Positions 1 through 4,569 of a stretch of DNA of 5,076 nucleotides are shown in pieces. The notes beneath the pieces are model-generated. The model saw nothing but the letters and a program-made list of their open reading frames with translations. It had not been told where the DNA came from and did not search any database. The stretch lies in the NCBI GenBank assembly GCA_016200825.1, contig JACQEA010000223.1, positions 1-5,076 of the forward strand. Direction: 5' to 3'. This stretch comes from Chloroflexota bacterium (GTDB taxonomy: Bacteria > Chloroflexota > Anaerolineae > UBA4142). Each line of letters begins with the position of its first letter. The stretch's first letter is position 1. The position numbers and the translations under genes are program-made.

Positions 1-437
1 TTGGGGACGAGCGCGGTGTGCCAATCGTGACAATGAATCAGGTCGGGCTGAAAATTCAGACGCTTGCACATTTCCAGCGCGGCGCGCGCGAAAAAAATAA
101 ATCGTTCCGCGTCGTCGGGATACATATAAATCCCGTCGCGGTCGAAAAATTTTTGGTTGTCAATGAAATACGCCGGCACATCCGCGCCTAGTTTGCCTTC
201 TAGAATCGTCGCGTCGTCATGATGGCGATCGAGCGGCACGGGAAACGCGTCCATATGTTTTTGCAAATTGAAATGCATCGCGTCGATGCGCGCATAGCGC
301 GGCATCGCCACGCGCACATCGTGTCCGAGCGCGCGCAACGCTTTGGGCAATGATCCCGCGACATCCGCGAGCCCGCCCACTTTGGCGAACGGCGCGATTT
401 CCGCGGAGAGGAGAAGAATTTTGAAAGAAGCGGTCAA
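1..437 (-). CDS. glgA: Glycogen synthase (ADP-glucose), N-terminal part; runs off the left edge
   Basis: Reading the minus strand from 437 gives 145 codons with no stop, about 30% of a usual 480-residue GlgA. The enzyme transfers glucose from ADP-glucose to the growing alpha-1,4-glucan in the cytoplasm. Seen directly: the GT5 N-terminal strand KILLLSAEIAPFAKVGGLADV at residues 6-26 is interrupted here only by naming; its key part KVGGLADV (K19 to V26) carries the ADP-glucose-binding Lys-Val-Gly-Gly. VAGSLPKAL follows, then HCHDWHTALVP at 135-145, the conserved His-Asp-Trp-His segment of the family. Start choice: TTG at 437 has a GAGG (445-448) seven bases upstream and gives the usual short leader before KILL. 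An in-frame ATG at 464 would add nine residues but has no ribosome site. The TTG overlaps the DUF2442 stop (TTGA), suggesting translational coupling. The C-terminal catalytic half is outside the window. Confidence 0.95.
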   Translation of the reverse strand, partial: MTASFKILLLSAEIAPFAKVGGLADVAGSLPKALRALGHDVRVAMPRYARIDAMHFNLQKHMDAFPVPLDRHHDDATILEGKLGADVPAYFIDNQKFFDRDGIYMYPDDAERFIFFARAALEMCKRLNFQPDLIHCHDWHTALVP

Positions 438-715
438 CGAACTGCCTCGTGCTTTTCCATCCATGCGGGTTTCAAATCATAGTACAGGACATCGGGATCA
501 ATGTCCGCGCCATTCTCCCAAACAATCGTTCCTCCTTCAACTTTGACGGAGCGAAAGACTTTAGGATCATTGCGAATAGTTTCAAAAACGGGACCCCATA
601 AGAACGGTTCGAGGTCAATTACTCTGACTGTGCCATCATCAAAGCCAAGCCGTACCTGAAATTTTTCCAAAGGCACGACGCTCTTGACGCGGACAAGCGC
701 TCCGAGTTTTTTCAT
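434..715 (-). CDS. DUF2442 domain protein
   Basis: A 93-residue cytoplasmic protein of the DUF2442 family, whose biochemical role is not established. Seen: an N-terminal strand region (VRVKSVVPLEKFQVRLGF, 8-25), the DDG turn at 26-28, IDLEPFLWGPVFETIRN at 33-49, F54, and the characteristic IVWENGADIDPDVLY at 64-78 (family pattern W-x-N-G-x-D-l-x-P-d-x-L-Y). Length matches the family. The start is fixed by GGAGG at 721-725, five bases before ATG 715; another ATG at 720 is out of frame. It lies 13 bases after the end of the DUF4160 reading frame, the usual partner order in many genomes, and its TGA overlaps the TTG start of glgA. Composition is less GCGC-rich than that of glgA or the HAD gene, which suggests arrival with DUF4160 as a cassette. 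A toxin-antitoxin-like role for the pair is a possibility only. Confidence 0.88.
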   Translation of the reverse strand: MKKLGALVRVKSVVPLEKFQVRLGFDDGTVRVIDLEPFLWGPVFETIRNDPKVFRSVKVEGGTIVWENGADIDPDVLYYDLKPAWMEKHEAVR

Positions 716-720
716 GTCAT

Positions 721-725
721 CCTCC
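721..725 (-). promoter_or_regulatory. Ribosome binding site for DUF2442
   Basis: GGAGG on the minus strand, five bases before ATG 715. It selects that ATG over the out-of-frame ATG at 720, and it is placed just inside the stop of the repaired DUF4160 frame. Confidence 0.75.
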
Positions 726-728
726 AGT

Positions 729-990
729 TCAATCTAACGGGTCTATTTTGGAAAGCGGCAATTCGTCTCGCGCTCTTTCCCAATTCGCAAATAGTTCGTC
801 TCGATGCAATGTCGCCCATTCGACAACAAGTGCATGAACTCGGCGCGGTAAATTGCCGCGCGAAATATTCAATGTGATTATTTTCATAGACGGCTTCATA
901 TTCTCCGTACTCGGCATGAAAATGCGCAGGAGCGTGGTCATTGAAATACATCTTGATGACGATACCCAAAAATTCGCTGATTTGTGGCAT
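729..990 (-). pseudogene. DUF4160 domain protein, broken by a one-base frameshift
   Basis: Two overlapping minus-strand frames together spell one DUF4160 protein. From ATG 990 the first frame gives MPQISEFLGIVIKMYFNDHA, then PAHFHAEYGEYEAVYE (to residue 36), the conserved N-terminal half with its H-x-P/A-x-H-F-H-A core. The second half, IITLNISRGNLPRR, then HALVVEWATLHRDELFANW and KIDPLD before TGA at 729-731, is in the neighbouring frame. Removing one A from the AAAA run (TTTT at 881-884 on the plus strand) joins them into about 86 residues, the normal family length, with no gap in the expected pattern. As written, frame one continues through unrelated codons to a TGA at 712-714 overlapping the DUF2442 ATG, which would give a 92-residue chimera. 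The gene starts 9 bases after the HAD stop with only a weak ribosome site. This could be a true pseudogene or a homopolymer sequencing error. Confidence 0.85.
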
Positions 991-999
991 ACGCTTTAC

Positions 1000-1746
1000 C
1001 TACCAAGATGATACTGTTGTTGGAACTTCGGTCAATTCTTCCACCACCGCATCCGCTTGCCATTCTGGATCATTCACTTTATCGTCGGGAATTTTCTGCC
1101 ACGCTGCGTTGTCGCCGCGATCGATCAAAATCGCACGCATGCCCGCGCGGTGCGCGCCGACAATATCATAGCGCGGCGCGTCGCCGACGTACGCGATTTC
1201 GCGCGGCGGCAGATTCCACAACTTTGCCGCCCACTGAAAAATTTTTGGATCGGGTTTGCGCCAACGCGGTTCTTCCGCGCTCGAACGAATCGGATCGAGA
1301 TACGGCGCGAATTCCAAGCGCGCGCACGCGCGATGCACAATCCCGACATCGTCCGCGTTCGAAATTGCGCCGACGCGATAACCGCGCGCGCGAAGAGTTT
1401 GCAAGGTCGCAACCGCGTCGGGATACGCGTGCCACGAATTTTCCGCTTGCGCGAAATAAATTTCAACTGCGCGTGTCACCACTCCATCGCGCGCGCCCAC
1501 GCCCAGTTGTTCGAGCGTTTGCGCGAGCGCGTCTGCAACAGTGCACTCGATCAAAGTTTCTTCCGCGCGCTTCCAACCCATTTTGCGCTGTTCCAAAAAA
1601 CGCGCGGGAAAATCTGAGGGAACGGAAATTTTTTGCGCGTTCAAATGCGCGATCACCGCCGCGCTTCCGCGCGCGTCCGCGTCCTCAAATTTGCCGTCAA
1701 AGTACATTAGGGTACTGCCGATGTCGAAGAGAATGCCCTTAATCAT
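1000..1746 (-). CDS. HAD-superfamily (subfamily IA) hydrolase
   Basis: A 248-residue soluble enzyme of the haloacid dehalogenase superfamily, most likely a phosphatase acting through an aspartyl-phosphate. Seen motifs in order: motif I FDIGSTL with nucleophile D8; a helical cap of roughly residues 17-105; motif II AISN with S129; motif III K164 in RKPDPKIF; motif IV GDAPRYD (G188, D189, D194) for Mg2+. The second aspartate of the usual D-x-D-G-T is replaced by Gly (D8-I-G10-S-T). That resembles the DxG variants known in YihX-type and related HADs and suggests altered acid/base chemistry; substrate unknown. Length fits phosphoglycolate phosphatase-like or YjjG-like members, but I do not assign either. 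ATG 1746 starts directly at the first beta strand with only a weak GAAG upstream. It is followed after 9 bases by DUF4160. Composition is strongly GCG/CGC-rich and native-looking. Confidence 0.9.
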   Translation of the reverse strand: MIKGILFDIGSTLMYFDGKFEDADARGSAAVIAHLNAQKISVPSDFPARFLEQRKMGWKRAEETLIECTVADALAQTLEQLGVGARDGVVTRAVEIYFAQAENSWHAYPDAVATLQTLRARGYRVGAISNADDVGIVHRACARLEFAPYLDPIRSSAEEPRWRKPDPKIFQWAAKLWNLPPREIAYVGDAPRYDIVGAHRAGMRAILIDRGDNAAWQKIPDDKVNDPEWQADAVVEELTEVPTTVSSW

Positions 1747-1753
1747 AATTCTT

Positions 1754-1782
1754 CAATGACAAATGACGAATGACCAATGCCC
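1754..1782. repeat. Left arm of an inverted repeat made of AATGAC(A/G)AATGAC units
   Basis: The short gap between the HAD start and the four-helix-bundle stop is built of ATGAC-spaced units: AATGAC, AAATGAC, GAATGAC, CAATG. Bases 1759-1774 (ACAAATGACGAATGAC) are exactly complementary to 2217-2232 on the other side of the four-helix-bundle gene. The segment is AT-rich against a GCGC-rich background. Confidence 0.75.
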
Positions 1783-1788
1783 AAAAAT

Positions 1789-2148
1789 TTAGTCATCGCG
1801 CGTGTTATCAATTATCGCGCGGAGAATGCGCGCGAGTTCATCCGCTTCTTGTCGCATCGCGATCGTTTCTTTGTCATTCGGGATGATCTCCGCCACAATC
1901 AATCCAAGCCAGTACCGCGTTTCTTGCGCTTCTTTCCTAGCAATTCCCATTTTATGTTTGAAATCTTTTTTCGATTCGGCCGCATCCGCTTCTTGAACAT
2001 TCGCGCCAATAGACGTGCCCGATCTCAGAACTTGCCGACCCAATTCTATCGCGGCGAGTCTACGCGGCAACCGATCAACTAATTTGATAATGCGAACACT
2101 AAACTTGAACGTCCGCTCCTGAATATTTCTGGGAGAATATTGCGTCAT
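1789..2148 (-). CDS. Four-helix-bundle protein, S23 / 23S rRNA intervening-sequence family
   Basis: A 119-residue protein of the S23/IVP-like four-helix-bundle family. Members occur inside 23S rRNA intervening sequences and as stand-alone genes; their molecular role is unclear and they form ring-like oligomers resembling the Avd protein of retroelements. Seen: RTFKFSVRIIKLVDRLPRR (helix 1, about 12-30), then the diagnostic GRQVLRSGTSIGANVQEADA (37-56) leading into SKKDFKHKMGIARKEAQETRYWL (helix 3, 59-81), and a last helix to 112. Start choice: AAGGAGG at 2154-2160 lies five bases before ATG 2148. An upstream in-frame ATG at 2208 would add 20 residues encoded by repeat-like DNA, so it is rejected. 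The gene is flanked by inverted repeat arms and is not in an rRNA operon here. It may be co-transcribed with the dehydrogenase upstream (102-base gap) or be an insert. Confidence 0.9.
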   Translation of the reverse strand: MTQYSPRNIQERTFKFSVRIIKLVDRLPRRLAAIELGRQVLRSGTSIGANVQEADAAESKKDFKHKMGIARKEAQETRYWLGLIVAEIIPNDKETIAMRQEADELARILRAIIDNTRDD

Positions 2149-2153
2149 CGCAA

Positions 2154-2160
2154 CCTCCTT
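2154..2160 (-). promoter_or_regulatory. Ribosome binding site of the four-helix-bundle gene
   Basis: AAGGAGG, a near-perfect Shine-Dalgarno sequence on the minus strand, five bases before ATG 2148. It sets the start 60 bases inside the longest open frame. Confidence 0.85.
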
Positions 2161-2174
2161 TGTGATTACGAATT

Positions 2175-2246
2175 TGTCATTTGCACATTCACCATTTCCA
2201 TTTGTCAATCTCTTTTGTCATTCGTCATTTGTTCATTTGTCATTTC
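2175..2246. repeat. Right arm: degenerate TCATTTG / TCATTCG repeat cluster
   Basis: This gap between the dehydrogenase stop and the four-helix-bundle gene holds several spaced copies of (T)GTCATTTG and variants: TTGTCATTTG near 2175, CATTTCCATTTGTC, TTTTGTCATTCGTCATTTG near 2213 and TTCATTTGTCATTT to 2246. Bases 2217-2232 are the exact reverse complement of 1759-1774. Extensive T-richness and lack of GCGC set it apart from coding DNA. No gene is seen here. Confidence 0.72.
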
Positions 2247-2250
2247 CCAT

Positions 2251-3261
2251 TCAATACCCATTCTCTTTGCTAACAAGATTTAACAACTCTTCTCCGCCAA
2301 TATACCGCCGCAAATTTTCGGCAAAGAGCGCGAGCGCGCGATCATTATAATGCGGCGTCGCGGCGGAAACGTGCGGCGAGAGAATCACATTCTCCATCGC
2401 CCACAACTCGCTCTCTTGTGGCAACGGCTCGTGCGCGAAAACGTCCAGCCCCGCGCCCGCAATCCAATTTTCTTTCAACGCGCGAATCAGCGCGCGCTCG
2501 TCAATAATTTCCCCGCGCGCGATATTGACGATGAACGCGCTCGCTTTCATCGCGCGCAATTCGTTTTCGCCGATCATGCCGCGCGATTCATTCGTCAGCG
2601 GCGCGGCGACGAGGACAAAATCGGATTGCGCGAGCAGATCGCGCGTTTGCGCGGGCGTGAACCACGCGTCGGGAATTTCGCCGCGCGGGTCGCCCGTGCC
2701 CGCTTCAATATAGCCGCGATCTTGTTTCACGCCCGTGCGCGTCAACGCGAGCACGCGCATTTGAAAACCATTTTTCGCGATGCGCGCCGCATGCCGCCCG
2801 ATGCTGCCGTACCCAATCACGCCGATTGTTTTCCCGTGCAGTTCGACGCCGCGCAAATCGCGAAAGGCTTGGCGCGCCCATTCCGCGCGCGTTTGAAAAT
2901 GCAGGAGACGCGGGACGCGCCGCGCGAGCGCGCGCAACAGCGCGATCGAAAATTCGCCGATGGGAATCGCGTGAATGCCACTTGAATTAGTAATCAAAAT
3001 ATTCGTATTGACGAGCGGATGATCTTGCAAACGATTCACGCCCGCGCTCAAGAGTTGCGCCCATTTCAAACGCGGCGCGCGCGCCAGATCGCGCGGGGGA
3101 ATGAAACCGTAAAAAATTTCTTCATCGCCGTCAAACAGCGCGGCGGGGTCATTCGCTGACGCGCCGTCAAAAGTTTTTTGCGCCAGCGTGATATTCGGCG
3201 CAACCGCGCGCAAACGCGCGAGTTGCTCTTCCGTGAACCGATGCGCGATCAGAATTTTCAT
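2251..3261 (-). CDS. D-2-hydroxyacid dehydrogenase, NAD(P)-dependent
   Basis: A complete 336-residue cytoplasmic oxidoreductase that interconverts a 2-keto acid and a D-2-hydroxy acid. Seen: N-terminal substrate domain with LSAGVNRL (71-78) and NSSGIHAIPIGEF (92-104); the dinucleotide fold GVIGYGSIG with G150-x-G152-x-x-G155; catalytic Arg R249 in NIARGEIID, the Glu E278 in GLDVFAHEPLP, and His H297 in SPHVSAATP, together the full catalytic triad. After the second nucleotide-binding strand the segment is ALTRTG (R175) instead of an acidic residue, which hints at NADP(H) preference. Residues 176-205 form a longer than usual Gly/Asp-rich insertion before the next helix. The exact substrate (glyoxylate/hydroxypyruvate, phosphoglycerate or other) is not decidable; no ACT domain is present, which argues against a regulated SerA. 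Native GCGC-rich composition. A promoter ends about 8 bases before the ATG and no Shine-Dalgarno is visible. Confidence 0.93.
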   Translation of the reverse strand: MKILIAHRFTEEQLARLRAVAPNITLAQKTFDGASANDPAALFDGDEEIFYGFIPPRDLARAPRLKWAQLLSAGVNRLQDHPLVNTNILITNSSGIHAIPIGEFSIALLRALARRVPRLLHFQTRAEWARQAFRDLRGVELHGKTIGVIGYGSIGRHAARIAKNGFQMRVLALTRTGVKQDRGYIEAGTGDPRGEIPDAWFTPAQTRDLLAQSDFVLVAAPLTNESRGMIGENELRAMKASAFIVNIARGEIIDERALIRALKENWIAGAGLDVFAHEPLPQESELWAMENVILSPHVSAATPHYNDRALALFAENLRRYIGGEELLNLVSKENGY

Positions 3262-3269
3262 GCTGAACT

Positions 3270-3298
3270 ATTATACAGGAAATAAAATTTAGACGCAA
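3270..3298 (-). promoter_or_regulatory. Sigma-70-like promoter for the dehydrogenase, predicting a near-leaderless mRNA
   Basis: On the minus strand a perfect TATAAT (3275-3270) is preceded by a 17-base spacer and TTGCGT (3298-3293), a partial -35 match. Transcription would begin about 6-8 bases further on, near 3262-3264, only a few bases before ATG 3261. No ribosome site lies between. This supports leaderless or almost leaderless translation. Confidence 0.6.
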
Positions 3299-3351
3299 TG
3301 AATTTTTTTCAAACTAGGACTCCCAGCCCACTACTCGCGCGAAATGTTCTG

Positions 3352-3360
3352 TGCTATAAT
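3352..3360 (+). promoter_or_regulatory. Extended -10 promoter for the PD40 gene
   Basis: TGC TATAAT: a consensus -10 (3355-3360) with an extended TGn motif directly before it. No convincing -35 stands 17 bases upstream (TACTCG at 3332-3337), which is normal for extended -10 promoters. The start point would be near 3366-3368, leaving a roughly 20-base leader containing the ribosome site. Confidence 0.65.
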
Positions 3361-3371
3361 CGTTGCGCGTG

Positions 3372-3380
3372 AGGAGGTGA
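3372..3380 (+). promoter_or_regulatory. Strong Shine-Dalgarno of the PD40 gene
   Basis: AGGAGGTGA matches the complement of the 16S 3' end over nine bases and ends six bases before ATG 3387, fixing that start and predicting strong translation. It contrasts with the dehydrogenase on the other side, which has none. Confidence 0.85.
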
Positions 3381-3386
3381 ACAAAA

Positions 3387-4460
3387 ATGTCACAACCCGA
3401 ACCGACCAATCAATCGCGATGGCTCGTTATCGGCGCGCTGGGATGCGCGGTGTTTTGCGTGTTGCTGATTGTTGTCGCGGGCGGCGCGTATTTTCTTTTT
3501 GGCTCGCCATTCGATTTCTTCTCGCAATCACCCGACTCAACGCCGCGATCGGTATTTGTCGCGCCAACCTCTTCCTTCGCGCCTGTACCTTCCGCCACAA
3601 CGCGAACAGTACCTGCGCCGATTCAACCCGCGATTTCTCCAACTCCAACCCCGACGCGCGTTGCCGCCGCGTCCACCGGCAAGATCGCGTTTAGCGTTGC
3701 GCGCGGCGACCGTCCGGAAGATAAATATGTTTTCATTATGAATGCCGATGGCACCGGCGTCAAACAAATTTTAGATCGCGCGTCGGAACCAACCTTTTCG
3801 CCGGACGGAAGCAAGATCGCGTATTATCATTGGACGGATGGCATTTATATCGCGAATGCCGATGGCGCGAATCAGAAAAAAATTTTGGGCGATACGTTCG
3901 TCGGATTTATCGAATGGTCGCACAAAGGCGATCTGCTCGCGATTTCCGCGCAGCCGGGCGGTCAAGGCAATATCGTCATCGAGGTGATCACGCCCGAAGG
4001 CGCGAACCGCCGCCTGATTGTGATCGGCGAAAGTCCGGCGTGGTCGCCGGATGATAGTGAATTGATTTTTCATACGTGCCGCGATAATCGGTGCGGCATT
4101 TACAAAGCGCGCGCCACCGGCGGCGATGCGGTCGCGCTGACAACCGATGACGGCGGATTGCCGGTCTGGTCGCCGGATGGAAAACAAATCATTTACCAAA
4201 AAGATGTGGACGGCGTCAAGCAATTGTTTAGCATGAACGCCGACGGTTCAAATCGAAAACAAATCACATTTGGCGCGGCGATACATGTGGACGCGGTATT
4301 TTCATCCGACGGACGATTTATTTTTTATCGCGCGACTGAAGGCGGCACGTGGGGCATTTGGCGGATGAACGCGGACGCGACGAACCCAATCAAATTGATT
4401 GACAATGTTCGTGGGTGGAATCGCCGCGTTATTTTTCTTGACGCGCAACGCAACGAGTGA
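3387..4460 (+). CDS. Membrane-anchored PD40 (TolB-like) beta-propeller protein
   Basis: A 357-residue protein: short cytoplasmic head (1-11), one hydrophobic transmembrane helix (about 12-38, VIGALGCAVFCVLLIVVAGG region), a Ser/Thr/Pro/Ala linker (48-95) and an extracytoplasmic propeller. Five PD40 units are visible: PTFSPDGSKIAYY (135), IEWSHKGDLLAIS (175), PAWSPDDSELIFH (217), PVWSPDGKQIIYQ (259) and AVFSSDGRFIFYR (303), alternating with MNADGTG/ANADGAN/MNADGSN/MNADATN loops. PD40 is the repeat of TolB and of many surface proteins; it usually mediates binding, and no catalytic residues are seen. Not TolB itself: no signal peptide of that type, no TolB N-terminal domain and no tol/pal neighbours. 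The C-terminus after IKLIDNV (336-341) departs from the blade pattern, and a similar IKLVDGV recurs downstream in another frame, so the end may be altered. A paralogue follows. Confidence 0.88.
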   Translation: MSQPEPTNQSRWLVIGALGCAVFCVLLIVVAGGAYFLFGSPFDFFSQSPDSTPRSVFVAPTSSFAPVPSATTRTVPAPIQPAISPTPTPTRVAAASTGKIAFSVARGDRPEDKYVFIMNADGTGVKQILDRASEPTFSPDGSKIAYYHWTDGIYIANADGANQKKILGDTFVGFIEWSHKGDLLAISAQPGGQGNIVIEVITPEGANRRLIVIGESPAWSPDDSELIFHTCRDNRCGIYKARATGGDAVALTTDDGGLPVWSPDGKQIIYQKDVDGVKQLFSMNADGSNRKQITFGAAIHVDAVFSSDGRFIFYRATEGGTWGIWRMNADATNPIKLIDNVRGWNRRVIFLDAQRNE

Positions 4461-4491
4461 CGCGCGCAGCGCGCCGATCAAATTGGTTGAC
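4386..4491 (+). repeat. Imperfect 18-bp direct repeat, copies 88 bases apart
   Basis: CCAATCAAATTGATTGAC at 4386-4403 recurs as CCGATCAAATTGGTTGAC at 4474-4491 with two differences; both encode P-I-K-L-(I/V)-D. The 88-base offset is one more than a multiple of three, so the second copy is in the +1 frame relative to the PD40 gene. Joining the copies would extend that gene to the TGA at 4540-4542. Confidence 0.8.
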
Positions 4492-4542
4492 GGAGTGCCG
4501 CCGGTTAATTTTGCCTTGGAAAAATTATCCGTAGCGCGTTGA
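4459..4542 (+). pseudogene. Remnant of a PD40 protein C-terminus, +1 frame
   Basis: After the PD40 stop, the +1 frame reads D-A-R-S-A-P-I-K-L-V-D-G-V, then PPVNFALEKLSVAR and TGA 4540-4542. The first part mirrors DATNPIKLIDNV at 330-341 of the upstream protein, and the rest reads like a plausible closing strand. It is either the original end of that gene displaced by an 88-base insertion/duplication, or a leftover of a deleted third paralogue. The same frame is open from an ATG at 4405 (45 codons, with a hydrophobic start), but that ATG has no ribosome site and lies inside the PD40 gene, so I do not call a separate gene. Confidence 0.5.
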
Positions 4543-4569
4543 ACGCATTTCACATTGAAGGAGAATGCC

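Noticed and set aside
435..464. ATG 464 as glgA start
   Set aside because: In frame, but has no ribosome site and overlaps DUF2442 by 31 bases. TTG 437 has GAGG at proper distance and gives the usual N-terminus.
984..1742. 252-codon plus-strand open frame
   Set aside because: It is antisense to the HAD gene, Arg/Ala/Pro-rich and without any recognisable domain. The HAD motifs on the minus strand are complete.
1797..1821. Possible terminator of the four-helix-bundle gene: CGCGCG stem with a 13-base loop, T-run after the stop
   Set aside because: The stem is inside the coding end, CGCGCG is common by composition here, and the T-run is about 9 bases away from the stem.
2149..2208. 20-residue N-terminal extension of the four-helix-bundle protein
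   Set aside because: It would be encoded by repeat-like DNA and the Shine-Dalgarno itself. AAGGAGG at 2154-2160 points to ATG 2148, which gives the family's usual start and length.
2175..2246. CRISPR-like array in the TCATTTG repeats
   Set aside because: Units are only 7-9 bases, irregularly spaced and degenerate, with no spacers of constant length and no cas genes.
2350..2985. 211-codon plus-strand open frame
   Set aside because: Antisense shadow of the dehydrogenase, Arg/Ala-rich, no ribosome site, no family resemblance.
4399..4404. Perfect TTGACA as a -35 for the second PD40 gene
   Set aside because: No -10-like hexamer 16-18 bases downstream; the nearest TTATTT is 24 bases away. It lies in coding sequence of the repeat.
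4405..4542. 45-codon open frame as a small membrane protein
   Set aside because: No ribosome site, overlap with the PD40 gene, and its second half is explained as a PD40 tail remnant.
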